NCBI RefSeq assembly: GCF_018070075.1
Contig: NZ_JAGPXE010000010.1
Span: 62,001 to 126,000 of the forward strand
Length of the DNA stretch: 64,000 nt
Source of the DNA: Saccharopolyspora endophytica
GTDB lineage: Bacteria; Actinomycetota; Actinomycetes; Mycobacteriales; Pseudonocardiaceae
Reading direction: 5' to 3'
The notes under the pieces are model-generated. The model was not told the origin of the DNA, did not search any database, and saw only the letters and a list, made by a program, of their open reading frames with translations. The translations under genes and the position numbers were made by a program. This document shows positions 1 through 9,627 of the stretch, piece after piece; the first letter of the stretch is position 1; the number at the start of each line of letters is the position of its first letter.

Positions 1-34
1 CTCGACGACTGAAGCACACAAGGAGGAATGCCCG

Positions 35-424
35 GTGCCTTCCCTACTTGCCATCCCAGTAGTCGACCAGGACACCTTCGGTTCGTTCCTGGACATCCTC
101 GTCCACGACTTCCTCCCTGTCTTCGCGCTGGCGGCCGGATTGATGGCCGTGATCTGGGTTGCCTGCGCGGTGATCGTGATCGCTGGGTACCTCATCGGAG
201 GCGTGGTCGTCTTCGGTGTACGTGCACTGGTCCACGCGTGCGTGCGGTACGGCCGTCGCCAACGGGACGTCGAGTACGCCCAGCTCGTCACTGTCGACGT
301 CGACGGCGCCCACACCAAGGTCGTCAACCTCGACCGCTACCGCCGACGCCGCCAGCACCGACGTTCCGACCGATTCCAGTCCGACGGCACGACCCAGCCC
401 CGCTTCGACGACGATCCAGCGTAA
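35..424 (+). CDS. Small membrane protein, unknown function
   Basis: 129 aa from a GTG start placed 8 bases after a strong aaggagg site; the ATG 7 bases upstream is in another frame. Residues about 28-62 are strongly hydrophobic (one or two membrane segments); the rest is a basic, Arg-rich cytoplasmic tail followed by an acidic end. It is the first gene of the block leading to the motor ATPase, so it may be an accessory membrane protein of a transfer apparatus; that is inference from position only. No family recognised. Confidence 0.6.
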   Translation: MPSLLAIPVVDQDTFGSFLDILVHDFLPVFALAAGLMAVIWVACAVIVIAGYLIGGVVVFGVRALVHACVRYGRRQRDVEYAQLVTVDVDGAHTKVVNLDRYRRRRQHRRSDRFQSDGTTQPRFDDDPA

Positions 425-510
425 GCGCGAATACCCCTTTGCTATCTGACGATCCACTGTGGATCGTCATTCACTTCCTTAAACTGTCCTTATTTCCACG
501 GAGGACACAC

Positions 511-1338
511 ATGTCTTCATCTGCCCACGGCCCGTCAGAGACTTCCTCTGTCGGGCGCCCGAGTCGGTTGCTGACTCAGAACCGGGAAATGCGGGCCATC
601 GGCGTGCACAACTGGTCCCTGCCCGCCTGGGCCGGACGACTGCCCGATGGTCGCACCTACAACACCTGTCCTAGCGCGGGGATTTGCCGCCACGTTTGCT
701 ACGCCCGCCACGGCACGTACACCTGGCCCGCGGTGCGGGCTAAGCACGAGTCGAACCTGCGGTTCGTGCTCGACGACCTGGCCGGCTGGGAACAGGCCAT
801 GCTCACCGAGCTGGCCGCACCGAAATTCCGCGGTAACTGGGTCAGAATCCACGACTCAGGCGACTTCTTCAGTTCACCCTACCTGGAGTCCTGGCTTCGC
901 ATCATGCGGGCGCGTCCGGACACCAATTTCTACGCCTACACCAAGGAAATTCGGCGGTTCAAGACGGTGGTGGAACCGGACCCTCCGGAGAACTTCCTGT
1001 GGGTCTACAGCTACGGCGGGACACAAGACGCGGTGCTGGACCCCGCGGTGGATCGAGTGGCCGATGTCTTCCCGGACGAAGACGCCATCGCCGAGGCGGG
1101 CTGGTCGTCCCAGGAAGCCTCGGACCTGCTCGCGGTGCTCGGCCCCCATTTGGTCGGTGTTCCCGCGAACAACATCCCGCACTTCCTGAAGAAGCTGGCC
1201 GGACGTCGGTTCTCGGGGTGGCAGGCCGAAGTCGACGCACACCGCCGCACTCGCGGAGACACGGCAGTTCGTCCGATCACGAGTGCCCCGTCGGCTCGCC
1301 GTCGCGTTGGTCCGGAGTCCACAGAGCACGCCGCGTGA
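511..1338 (+). CDS. Phage gp88-like protein
   Basis: 275 aa. The ATG is chosen because it follows a ggagg site; the open frame runs much further upstream but that part is Arg/Pro-rich shadow sequence over the preceding gene. Residues 45-70 carry a Cys cluster (C53, C59, C63; CPSAGICRHVCYARHG), followed by FRGNWVRIHDSGDFFS, which match my memory of the GP88 family of actinophage and plasmid proteins. The biochemical role is not known; the Cys cluster suggests metal binding. It sits just before the motor ATPase, so it probably belongs to the same element. Confidence 0.7.
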   Translation: MSSSAHGPSETSSVGRPSRLLTQNREMRAIGVHNWSLPAWAGRLPDGRTYNTCPSAGICRHVCYARHGTYTWPAVRAKHESNLRFVLDDLAGWEQAMLTELAAPKFRGNWVRIHDSGDFFSSPYLESWLRIMRARPDTNFYAYTKEIRRFKTVVEPDPPENFLWVYSYGGTQDAVLDPAVDRVADVFPDEDAIAEAGWSSQEASDLLAVLGPHLVGVPANNIPHFLKKLAGRRFSGWQAEVDAHRRTRGDTAVRPITSAPSARRRVGPESTEHAA

Positions 1339-1387
1339 TCACGACGAGTCCAATGACTTCTCTCCTGACAGTAAGGAGATTCATCTC

Positions 1388-3883
1388 ATGGATTTCGCAA
1401 GTACGTCCGTCAGAGACAGTCCACTTGGGAGGTTGCTGACCGATCCTTGGGGCTCGATTCAGGCCGTGCTGGGGGAGGTTTGGTCGTGGCTGCAGACCTG
1501 GGGGCTGATCGCGGTCCCCGCGATCGTGCTCGTGGCGACAGGACTGGGACTCCTGCGGCGGTGGTGGTTCCTCCGCTGCCAGGATGCGCTGCACGAGCGG
1601 TCCCGGGTGATCACCATCCTGGCGCCTCCCACCGTCGACCCGGATGGTGCCGAGGCGGTGTGGTCGAACCTGGTCGGGCTCGTGCGGCCGATGGTGCAGC
1701 GCCTGACCACCGGACAACCTTATTTGGCCTGGGAATATGTCTTCGGTCATGACGGTGTGCAGATCCGGCTGTGGGTGCCGGGCGCGGTGCCCCCGGGCAT
1801 GGTGGAACGGGCGGTCGAAGCTGCCTGGCCGGGCGCGCACACCTCCACCGACGAAGCCGACCCGCCGATGCCCGGGGACCCGGCCGAGGGGCGCCGGCAA
1901 TTGGTCACCGGCGGCACGCTGCGCCTGGCCCGGTCGGAAGCATTGCCCATCCGCACCGACTTCGACGCCGACCCCATCCGAGCCCTGCTCGGCGCTCCCG
2001 TGGGACTCGGTGTGCACGACACCGCGTGCGTGCAGCTCCTGACCCGTCCGGTCACCGGCCGTCGGGTCAAGCAGGCGCGGCGAGCCGCCCGCCATCTCAA
2101 CGCCGGACGGTCCACCCACCTGGCAGGTCGGCTACTCGACCTACTCACGCCAGGCCCCTCGGGCACGAAACCGTCGAGCAGCCAACCGAAGCTGGATCCG
2201 CAGACGTCCCTGGAATTCCAGGCACAGAATCGCGCGATCGTCGGGAAACAGCGCGGGGCGCAGTGGGAGACGCTGATCCGGTACGCGGTTGCCACAACGG
2301 TGCCGATCGACACACCCAGCGAGCAGGTAGCACGGGTGCGCGAGCAGGTGAGGGGCCGCGCTCACGCCATCGCGAGTGCCTTTTCCGGGTTCACCGAGCA
2401 CAACCATTACCGCCGTCGACGGTTGCGCAACCCGGTGACCGCTCTGGCGCGGCGCCGGCTGCGGTGGGGTGACTTGCTGTCGGTGCCGGAGCTTGCGGCC
2501 GTCGCCCACCTGCCGACCGACGAGGCGCTACCGGGCTTGGCCCGCGCCGGAGCGCGGGCGGTGCCACCCCCGCCGAACACGCCCACGGAAGGAGAGCTGA
2601 TCCGCCCAGTCGGAGTCTCCGATACCGGCCACGCGCGCCCTGTGGGCCTGCGGGTCTCCGACGCCCGGCACCACTTGCACGTCCTCGGCGCCACGGGGTC
2701 GGGAAAGTCGACGATCCTGGCGAGGATGATCCTCGCCGACGCCGAGTACGGGCGCGGGGCAGTGGTCATCGACCCCAAGGGCGACCTGATCACCGACATT
2801 CTGCAGCGGCTTCCCGAACACGCCGCCGACAAAGTGGTGCTCTTCGACGCCGACTCCCGCGGGCCGGCTCCGTGCCTGAACCCCCTAGAAGGGCCGAAGG
2901 AAGCCGCAGTCGACAACCTCGTGTCGGTGTTCTCCCGGGTGTTCGCGTCGGCCTGGGGGCCACGCACCGAGGACATCCTCCGCGCCGCGTGCCTGACCCT
3001 GCGGGCTGCCACGGACACGCCCACGCTGGCGACCCTGCCGCAACTGCTCACCGACCCGGCGACGCGGGCTCGGCACCGCGATCGCGTGTCCGACGACCCG
3101 ACACTGCGAGGGTTCTGGGACTGGTATGACCAGCTCTCAGATGCGGCTCGTGCCCAGGCGACCGCGCCGCTGCTGAACAAACTCCGCGCCTTCTTGTTGC
3201 GGCCGTTCGTGGTCAAGGCAGTCGCCGTAGGTCCATCCACAGTGGATTTGGATGCGACCTTGGATGGTGGCCTGTGCCTGGTGCGCATTCCCAAAGGAAG
3301 CCTCGGGGAAGACACCACCCGGCTGCTCGGATCGCTGATCGTGGCGCGGGTCTGGCAGGCCACCACCGCCCGTGCCGCACTGCCCCAGCGCGAACGCCGC
3401 GACGCCGGACTGTATGTCGACGAAGCGCACAACTTCCTGAACCTGCCGTATGCGATGGAAGACATGCTCGCCGAAGCCCGCGGCTACCGACTGAGCATGA
3501 CGTTGGCCCACCAGCACCTGGGGCAGCTTCCCAAGGACCTCAAGGAAGGCATCTCGACCAACGCGCGCAGCAAGGTGTTCTTCACCGCCTCCCCCGAGGA
3601 CGCTCGCGAACTCGCCCGTCACACCGCGCCGCGAGTCTCAGAGCATGACCTCGCGCACCTCGGCGTCTACCACGCCGCGGCGCGCCTGGTCGTGGGCGGC
3701 GAGGAGACCCAGCCCTTCACAGTGACGACCCAACCACTGCCGCCGGCCATTCCCGGGCGGTCCAAAGCCGTCCGCAAAGCCGCGGCGGCCCACACCCGCC
3801 CCTTGGAATCCCGAGCCGACGACACCGGCGACCAGCCAGGCACCACCGGCACAGACCCGCGCCGCGCACGCCGCACGGCCTGA
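1388..3883 (+). CDS. Conjugation-type DNA-translocating ATPase (TraD/VirD4-like, DUF87 type)
   Basis: 831 aa; ATG with aaggag 10 bases upstream; an in-frame upstream extension overlaps the previous gene and lacks a ribosome site. A hydrophobic segment at residues 30-55 anchors it in the membrane. The ATPase core has Walker A GATGSGKST near residue 434, VVIDPKGDLI shortly after, and Walker B LYVDEAH near residue 675; this is the layout of type IV coupling proteins and HerA/VirB4-like motors. The middle region is variable and may bind DNA or relaxosome. It likely powers DNA transfer of an integrative or conjugative element. A hairpin terminator follows directly. Confidence 0.85.
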   Translation: MDFASTSVRDSPLGRLLTDPWGSIQAVLGEVWSWLQTWGLIAVPAIVLVATGLGLLRRWWFLRCQDALHERSRVITILAPPTVDPDGAEAVWSNLVGLVRPMVQRLTTGQPYLAWEYVFGHDGVQIRLWVPGAVPPGMVERAVEAAWPGAHTSTDEADPPMPGDPAEGRRQLVTGGTLRLARSEALPIRTDFDADPIRALLGAPVGLGVHDTACVQLLTRPVTGRRVKQARRAARHLNAGRSTHLAGRLLDLLTPGPSGTKPSSSQPKLDPQTSLEFQAQNRAIVGKQRGAQWETLIRYAVATTVPIDTPSEQVARVREQVRGRAHAIASAFSGFTEHNHYRRRRLRNPVTALARRRLRWGDLLSVPELAAVAHLPTDEALPGLARAGARAVPPPPNTPTEGELIRPVGVSDTGHARPVGLRVSDARHHLHVLGATGSGKSTILARMILADAEYGRGAVVIDPKGDLITDILQRLPEHAADKVVLFDADSRGPAPCLNPLEGPKEAAVDNLVSVFSRVFASAWGPRTEDILRAACLTLRAATDTPTLATLPQLLTDPATRARHRDRVSDDPTLRGFWDWYDQLSDAARAQATAPLLNKLRAFLLRPFVVKAVAVGPSTVDLDATLDGGLCLVRIPKGSLGEDTTRLLGSLIVARVWQATTARAALPQRERRDAGLYVDEAHNFLNLPYAMEDMLAEARGYRLSMTLAHQHLGQLPKDLKEGISTNARSKVFFTASPEDARELARHTAPRVSEHDLAHLGVYHAAARLVVGGEETQPFTVTTQPLPPAIPGRSKAVRKAAAAHTRPLESRADDTGDQPGTTGTDPRRARRTA

Positions 3884-3897
3884 CCTCACAAGCCCCA

Positions 3898-3931
3898 GGG
3901 CGGTCCTCCCATCTCGGAGGACCGCCCTTCC
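3898..3931 (+). terminator. Rho-independent terminator
   Basis: A perfect 12-bp stem (gggcggtcctcc / ggaggaccgccc) with a 6-base loop, followed by ttcctt, 15 bases after the ATPase stop codon. Separates the ATPase from the replication-relaxation gene. Confidence 0.85.
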
Positions 3932-3964
3932 TTGTGCCCGGGGCATACCAGAGGAGGAACGATC

Positions 3965-5002
3965 GTGTTCGCACATCATCAGCAACGCGACCTGCGCGCC
4001 CCGATGCCGAATCGGCCGAGCCTGCGCTTCGCAGCCTCCGCCGAGCATCAAGCCCAAGTCGCAGCACACCTCACCGCCCGCGACCGCTGGCTGGCCCGGG
4101 TCCTGGCCGAGCACCGGGTGCTGACCTCCCCACAGATCGCGGCAATCGCCTTCGGTCGATCTCGCCGTGCGGCCAACCACCGCTTGCACAAGCTCTACAC
4201 CTGGCGGGTCCTGGATCGCTTCCAGCCCTACATCGGCCGCGGGCGAGCCCCCATGTACTACGTCCTCGACACCACCGGCGCCCACCTACTGGCCCACGAA
4301 GACGGCATCGACCCCAAGGACCTGAAGTTCCGCCCCGAACGCTCAGTCGGCATCGCCTATAGCTTGCGGCTGGCCCACCTCATGGGCGTCAACAGCTTCT
4401 TCACCGCCCTGCTATCCGACGCCCTCGCCGACACCACCCAGGACCAGGCCGTGACCGAGTGGTGGTCCGAAGCCCGCTGTGGCCGGCACTTCGGAGACCA
4501 CGTCCGCCCCGACGGCTACGGCCGCTGGCACGAGGCCGACCGGGAGATCGAATGGTTCCTCGAATGGGACACCGGCAGCTACCAACTCAGCCGGTTCGTC
4601 GCAAAACTGCCCGGCTACACCAGCCTCGCCACCACGACCCACATCGTCACCCCATTGCTCGCGGTCTTTGCCACCGCAGCCCGGGAGGTGAACGCGCGAC
4701 GACACCTCGCCGAGCACCTGCGCACTGATCACCGGCGGAATGAGTTACCGATCGCCACCACTACCGCCGAACACCTCTGCGCAGCGGGCAGCCCGGCCCA
4801 CGAGGTGTGGCTTCCCTTGAACCACACCGACGCCGGCCGCCACCGGCTGATCAGCCTGCTCTCAGCCTGGCCCCACCTGGAAGCACCGACCAGCTCCACA
4901 GACGCCAACGACACCGGTCCCAGCCCTGTTCCGCGCTTGAGTCCACCAGCGCCGATGCCGCCCTGGCACCACAGCGAGCTGACCTGGAACCCGAAGAGGT
5001 GA
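3965..5002 (+). CDS. Replication-relaxation family protein
   Basis: 345 aa; GTG start 7 bases after gaggagg. The N-terminal half (residues about 30-110) has the winged-helix pattern of the Replic_Relax family: LARVLAEHRVLTSPQIA, then RRAANHRLHKLYTWRVLDRF and PMYYVLDTTGAHLLA. Members are plasmid or integrative-element proteins thought to act in replication or DNA relaxation at transfer. It lies immediately after the terminator of the motor ATPase and before a secreted peptidase, a common neighbourhood in actinomycete mobile elements. Confidence 0.85.
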   Translation: MFAHHQQRDLRAPMPNRPSLRFAASAEHQAQVAAHLTARDRWLARVLAEHRVLTSPQIAAIAFGRSRRAANHRLHKLYTWRVLDRFQPYIGRGRAPMYYVLDTTGAHLLAHEDGIDPKDLKFRPERSVGIAYSLRLAHLMGVNSFFTALLSDALADTTQDQAVTEWWSEARCGRHFGDHVRPDGYGRWHEADREIEWFLEWDTGSYQLSRFVAKLPGYTSLATTTHIVTPLLAVFATAAREVNARRHLAEHLRTDHRRNELPIATTTAEHLCAAGSPAHEVWLPLNHTDAGRHRLISLLSAWPHLEAPTSSTDANDTGPSPVPRLSPPAPMPPWHHSELTWNPKR

Positions 5003-5012
5003 TGCGTTCAAC

Positions 5013-5960
5013 ATGCTCGCAAAAATGGGCATTGCCGCCGGAATTTTCCTGTCCTTCTTGGTGGTTGTGATCGCCGCCGCGGCTGGCTCCATCGCCTCGC
5101 TGTTCGCTGGCGGGAACGGCGGCTCGCTGACGTGCACTCCGACCGGCTCTGGGCCTGGTGGCGCGACTGGCTACGGGCCTGAGCAGATCAGCAACGCCGC
5201 CACGATAGTCGCCGTCGGAAAGCAAATGAGCGTCCCGGAGCAAGGCTGGGTTGTCGCTCTGGCCACCGCGATCCAGGAATCCGGGCTGCGCAACCTCGAC
5301 TACGGCGACCGCGACAGTCTCGGACTGTTCCAACAACGCCCATCACAAGGCTGGGGCAGCGCGGAACAGATCAGGAACCCGACCTACAGCACGACACAGT
5401 TCTACCGGCATCTGTTGGCGGTGCCCGGCTGGGAGCAGATGAGTGTCAACGACGCTGCACAATTGGTCCAACGATCCGGATTCCCCCATGCCTACGGACG
5501 ACACGAGCTCGCGGCACGCCAGCTCGCCGGGGCTGTCCATGGCGCCGCCTGCACGGGCTCACCGACCGGAGCCTGGACCGTTCCTGCTCAAGGCACCTGC
5601 ACTTCGGGCTTCGGCCCTCGCAACGGCCAGTACCACCGAGGGCAGGACATTGCCGCACCCATCGGGACCGCGATCGTCGCCGCGGCAAACGGCACCGTCA
5701 TCGACTCCGGACCAGCCACGGGCTACGGGCTCTGGATCCGCATCCAGCACGCTAACGACGTGATCACCACCTACGGGCACAACAGCCGGAACCTCGTCCA
5801 AGCAGGCCAGGAGGTTCACACGGGTCAGCAGATCGCTGAGGTCGGCAACCGGGGCGAATCCACCGGACCGCACCTACACTTCCAGATCGACATCAATGGC
5901 CGGACAACCGACCCGGTCGCGTTCTACCGCAAGCACTCACGGGCGGGGCTGTGCGGCTGA
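5013..5960 (+). CDS. Membrane-anchored cell-wall hydrolase: lysozyme-like plus M23 peptidase
   Basis: 315 aa; ATG 10 bases after the previous stop. One N-terminal membrane segment (residues 8-32). Residues 55-170 look like a transglycosylase-type fold (ALATAIQESGLRNLDYGDRD, GLFQQRPSQGWG). Residues 195-305 are an M23 endopeptidase with HRGQD (H208, D212) and GPHLHF (H287, H289), the zinc and catalytic residues. It should cut peptidoglycan outside the membrane, and in this context probably opens the wall for a conjugation channel. Confidence 0.88.
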   Translation: MLAKMGIAAGIFLSFLVVVIAAAAGSIASLFAGGNGGSLTCTPTGSGPGGATGYGPEQISNAATIVAVGKQMSVPEQGWVVALATAIQESGLRNLDYGDRDSLGLFQQRPSQGWGSAEQIRNPTYSTTQFYRHLLAVPGWEQMSVNDAAQLVQRSGFPHAYGRHELAARQLAGAVHGAACTGSPTGAWTVPAQGTCTSGFGPRNGQYHRGQDIAAPIGTAIVAAANGTVIDSGPATGYGLWIRIQHANDVITTYGHNSRNLVQAGQEVHTGQQIAEVGNRGESTGPHLHFQIDINGRTTDPVAFYRKHSRAGLCG

Positions 5961-5975
5961 CTGCTGCCGAAAGAC

Positions 5976-7091
5976 TCACGGGAGAAAGAAGAATTCTTGC
6001 TCGAAGGGGATTCCTTGGGCGATTTTCGCGGCAACAGTGATGCGCGGCCCACTGTGTGCTGGACCCCACCGGTCGGTTTCCCTGTAGCCGATGTCGACGG
6101 ACTCGAAGCCGTCGATATTTTCGATCGGCTCGCTCGTCAGGACGGCGTGGGATCTAGGCTTGGAGTGGGCCCGCTCAGGATCTTCGTCTTCCGAAACTCG
6201 AACATCATAGATTCCGTAGAAGTCGCCTGCTTCGGTGAGGGTTAGAAGAAATCGGTCGCCGTGTTCAACAACTCGGACTAGGTCGAGATGCGTCGCCGGG
6301 ATCTGATGACGAACGCGCAGGTCTGCCTCGACGTCACCAGTATTGGCGTCTGAGATCCGGTGGAATGTCTCGTTGAGTTCCGTTCTGATTGTGTTGTCAT
6401 CGAGCCCTGCGCGGTAGTGCAGGTCGCCGATCAGCCATCCGCCATCTTCTGACAACAGAGTCGTGAATTCAGCGATGTCGAGTGGCCGAAGGGCAAGGAA
6501 GGTCCGGCCAGCTTCCCAGGAATTTCGTGTCGCAGTAAACAGGGGCTCTTCGTTCTCGGTGGCGAGAAAGTCTACGTCTCGGCGCGAGATCACCTTGTCG
6601 CGGTCGTCTCGACCGAAGGTGCACACCAGAGTGGTCGACGTGCCATCGTGGTGAAGTTCTGCACGGGTTAGATCGTGCTTGAGGAGTGAACCGTACTGCT
6701 TGGTGACGGCGGCGGTCAGGTCGAAAATCTCCGGGGTTCGTTCGGGTTCGACCGGAACGATGCCGGATTCCTCCAGTAAGGCTTGGATGGCATGCTTGGG
6801 TGATACGCGAAAGAATTCTTTTCTACCGATTCGGTACTCGGCGAACCTGGCGTGCAGGCGGCGCTCGACGCGGCGAGCATCCGGTACGCGCGTCGAGTAC
6901 AAGACTATGAAGGGTTCGGTGACACTGGTGCCGCTGAGTTTTGCTGCGCGATCCTCGGCGCTCCCGCTGGTCCATCCGATCTTGACTGGCGAACCTTTCT
7001 TCTCGCAGTTGTGAAGGATATACACTTCGCCGGGAGTGGCCACAGGGTGATCTCTCGCTTCATGCCGGGTATGGATCGCACACGCCGACAA
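5976..7091 (-). CDS. GIY-YIG-type (T5orf172/MUG113) domain protein
   Basis: 371 aa from a TTG; a GTG at 7043 is an alternative start 16 codons later, and neither has a clear ribosome site. Residues 20-110 form a T5orf172 domain: GEVYILHN, VKIGWTSGSAEDRAAKL, RRVERRLHARFAEYRIGRKEFF. This is a GIY-YIG nuclease superfamily branch common in phages and mobile elements. The C-terminal 250 residues are unrecognised. Base composition is less GC-rich than the flanking genes, suggesting recent acquisition. It ends 15 bases from the convergent M23 gene and is followed upstream by a DUF4365 gene; a DNA-targeting or defence role is inferred. Confidence 0.75.
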   Translation of the reverse strand: MSACAIHTRHEARDHPVATPGEVYILHNCEKKGSPVKIGWTSGSAEDRAAKLSGTSVTEPFIVLYSTRVPDARRVERRLHARFAEYRIGRKEFFRVSPKHAIQALLEESGIVPVEPERTPEIFDLTAAVTKQYGSLLKHDLTRAELHHDGTSTTLVCTFGRDDRDKVISRRDVDFLATENEEPLFTATRNSWEAGRTFLALRPLDIAEFTTLLSEDGGWLIGDLHYRAGLDDNTIRTELNETFHRISDANTGDVEADLRVRHQIPATHLDLVRVVEHGDRFLLTLTEAGDFYGIYDVRVSEDEDPERAHSKPRSHAVLTSEPIENIDGFESVDIGYRETDRWGPAHSGPRITVAAKIAQGIPFEQEFFFLP

Positions 7092-7147
7092 CGGTGTTGA
7101 TAGTCAGGTCTCGAATCGAGCACGCTTCTGCAGTGATGCCCCGGCGC

Positions 7148-8053
7148 TTACGGATCAGCAGGTGCTTGTGAAAGGTGATCGCGTAGGTCGTTGATATCAG
7201 ATGTCAAGAAACCGTCCCAGGCGTCGGGTAGATCTTTAAATGTCATCGACTTGATCAAGAAGGCTATATAGTAGAGCACATTGAGCGGAATCATTGTGGA
7301 GTTTGGCGTCGGACTGTGCTGAAGGATTGTTACGAGGATTCCAGTGTCCAATGCGGCGCCAGGCGTAATGCCTGATTCTTGGCTAGCCTTTCGAGTCATG
7401 CGGTGCTGTAGTTTTTTCCGAAATTCGTTATCGAAATGGGCGATGCCTGCGTCGTCGACGTCCACGAAGCCCAGGTCATGCATGATATCGAAAATCTGCA
7501 AGACAAGTTCATCTTGCAGTTGCTTCTCCGCTTTTATGGATGCTTCATCCGGTGAGAGTCCATGTCTCCGTGAGTCGATCAACTTTCCAGCGGCATGAAG
7601 TCTTGCCGTCCAAGCAAGCTCATCTGCCGTCTCGGCATTGAACTGTTGGTCGCGCGAGAAGTCGAGGTAGATGTTTTTCTTGCCATATTGTTGGAGTTCG
7701 GTTGGGTTGAGGTCCATATCGCCTGGAATAGCGTACCAGCCAGTCTTGTTTGCGACGTCCCAGAGTACAACGATGACCATGTCGTCAAAGCGGGACCATC
7801 GAATCAGCTGGCGCAGTGTGATCTTTACGCTAGGGAGCTTCTGGCTCTCGTCTATGCAGTTCCGTTTTGTGCCCTTAACTTGAACCCAGATCGGCCGGGG
7901 GTCCACGCGTCCGCGGATGCAGGTCTTGACGAGAAGGTCCTCGCCGTAGTCCTTACAAATCTCGTCGACAGAGGCACCCTGTTCGTTCCAAATTAGTCGC
8001 ACGGCGGCTGCGGCTTGCTCGCCAATTACATGTTGGTCGGGTCTCCTGGTCAT
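7148..8053 (-). CDS. DUF4365 domain protein, probable PD-(D/E)xK nuclease fold
   Basis: 301 aa. Residues 9-130 match DUF4365: IGEQAAAAVRLIW at the N-terminus, then DYGEDLLVKT and WVQVKGTK, giving D39 and Q58-V-K60 in the spacing of a nuclease-type active site, and a conserved FDDMVIVVLWDV strand. The remaining 170 residues are not recognised. The gene is clearly AT-richer than its surroundings and uses codons rare in the rest of the window. DUF4365 proteins occur in mobile and defence islands; the role here is unknown. Confidence 0.75.
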   Translation of the reverse strand: MTRRPDQHVIGEQAAAAVRLIWNEQGASVDEICKDYGEDLLVKTCIRGRVDPRPIWVQVKGTKRNCIDESQKLPSVKITLRQLIRWSRFDDMVIVVLWDVANKTGWYAIPGDMDLNPTELQQYGKKNIYLDFSRDQQFNAETADELAWTARLHAAGKLIDSRRHGLSPDEASIKAEKQLQDELVLQIFDIMHDLGFVDVDDAGIAHFDNEFRKKLQHRMTRKASQESGITPGAALDTGILVTILQHSPTPNSTMIPLNVLYYIAFLIKSMTFKDLPDAWDGFLTSDINDLRDHLSQAPADP

Positions 8054-8261
8054 GTATGGATCTCGCTCCGCGCTGGATTATTTGGGATTCCTCCGTGGCG
8101 AGTAGGGTAGCGAACGATCCTGACAAGGATGGGCTTCGTAGGTCGCCCCAGCGTGGAGTCTTGGATCCTCATCGTTGTACCGAGCACCCAAGTCCTCGTT
8201 GGTCTGCGGTGGCAGGGCCCTAGCTCGTGGCCACCGAGAGCTCCGAGTAGGCAAGCACGTA

Positions 8262-9242
8262 CTACTCGTGGACTTGGGACTCGTCGATCGGGAGTTCGGT
8301 GAGTTGTTGAGCGGTACGAACCGCGTGGATCATTAGCTTGTCGCGGCGGACCTGTTCGGAGATCTGTAGGACCTCGGCCCGTTGAGCCTCGGCCCGGCGT
8401 GCCCAGTCTCCTTCTGAGAGCGTGTTGGCGACGCACAGGACGATGTGCGGGCCAAGTCCCCAGATTAGGCTGTTGACTGCGCACGCGGCGATCGCCAACT
8501 CATCAACGTCGGCGCCGTACCAGGCCACTGTCGCGGGATCACGGTCGAGCTCCCGCATTGCCTGCGCGGAAGCGCGGAGCAGCCCGCCGGTGCCTACGGC
8601 AGGGTCACACACCGAAGAATGCTCCTCCGGTGGTGTCATGCGCGCCATCATGTCCGCGAGAGGCATCGGGGTGTAGATCTGCGCGTTCGCCTTGCCTGCG
8701 CTGTCGGACTTGAGCAGCGTGAGTACCACGCCGAGTAGATCTGTGTCGTAACGACGTTCGGTGCCAGTGAGATCCAGCTGCCTCGCGTGTAGCGCGGCGT
8801 CGGCAACCTGCTTCGCGGCGCGCTTCAAAGCAGGCTCGGGATCATTGAAAACCCACTGCATGAGGGGGAAGACGAGATGAGTTAGGTCCGGGCGAGAGTT
8901 GATGACAGCGGTGTAGATCTCCCGCAGAGTTCTAGCGACTTCCTCGGCACTCTGCGCGCGCAGCTGTTCGGCGAGATCGGCCGTATTGGCGTCGCGCTGG
9001 TTGAGGAGGGCTAGCGCAGACACGACCGAAAGGGCGACGTCACGTCGACCGGAGTGGTTGGATTTGTTCCATGCCACCTCGACCGACTGAGCGATGTCGG
9101 CGGCATGTCGGTCGGGGTCCGGGTGATTGCCTTGCCTATTGGTGTTTCGTGTCACGGGAATTCCCTTCTGATGTAACGAGGCGTGCTCGTCCTCGGCAGG
9201 GACTGCGGAAGGGGTGAGATTTGGATTTTGGAGATCTGGCAT
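8262..9242 (-). CDS. N6-adenine DNA methylase-like protein without catalytic motif IV
   Basis: 326 aa from ATG; a GTG at 9155 preceded by aaggga is an alternative. Residues 185-240 resemble the HsdM/N6-methylase core: QIYTPMPLADMMARM and the SAM-binding motif DPAVGTGG at 213-220. The protein ends about 100 residues later with no NPPY/F motif, so methyl transfer is unlikely as it stands. Similar short methylase-like proteins occur on actinomycete integrative elements. It may be a truncated subunit or a SAM-binding regulator. Neighbours are two nuclease-like genes on the same strand. Confidence 0.65.
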   Translation of the reverse strand: MPDLQNPNLTPSAVPAEDEHASLHQKGIPVTRNTNRQGNHPDPDRHAADIAQSVEVAWNKSNHSGRRDVALSVVSALALLNQRDANTADLAEQLRAQSAEEVARTLREIYTAVINSRPDLTHLVFPLMQWVFNDPEPALKRAAKQVADAALHARQLDLTGTERRYDTDLLGVVLTLLKSDSAGKANAQIYTPMPLADMMARMTPPEEHSSVCDPAVGTGGLLRASAQAMRELDRDPATVAWYGADVDELAIAACAVNSLIWGLGPHIVLCVANTLSEGDWARRAEAQRAEVLQISEQVRRDKLMIHAVRTAQQLTELPIDESQVHE

Positions 9243-9627
9243 TGATCAAGGGTTCCTCGGCACCGAGAGGGCCTTGGGGGTCGCGGTACGGGCTCGTTTA
9301 GCCCGACGTGTCGGGGGTATTCGGAAGTTGGACGCCAGGCGCTCGGACGCGTCAAGCGGCACAAATTCGCGCGTCAAGGTCGAAGACCGCACGCGCCAGG
9401 TCGGCGGCAAGGCGCCGTAGTTGCTACTCCGTGGCGTCGTCGGAACTCTGACGAACCGCTCCGGCCATGGAGATCACGGCTCGATACGGGTGTTCACAGT
9501 GCGTTTGCATGGCTGGGCTCCAGATAGAAAACGCGAGAGGAGAGACGAAGCGAGAGACCGAGTTGCGTGGGCGCACAAATGGCGTCCGGTGCGCGGCGCG
9601 AGCGGCTCGGAGGCCCAGAACGTATGG

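Noticed and set aside
28..510. N-terminal extension of the gp88-like gene back to 28
   Set aside because: The extension is Arg/Pro-rich shadow of the membrane-protein gene; the ATG at 511 has a strong ribosome site.
2407..3465. 352-codon antisense frame within the motor ATPase gene
   Set aside because: Ser/Arg-rich composition and no motifs; the plus strand carries the Walker motifs.
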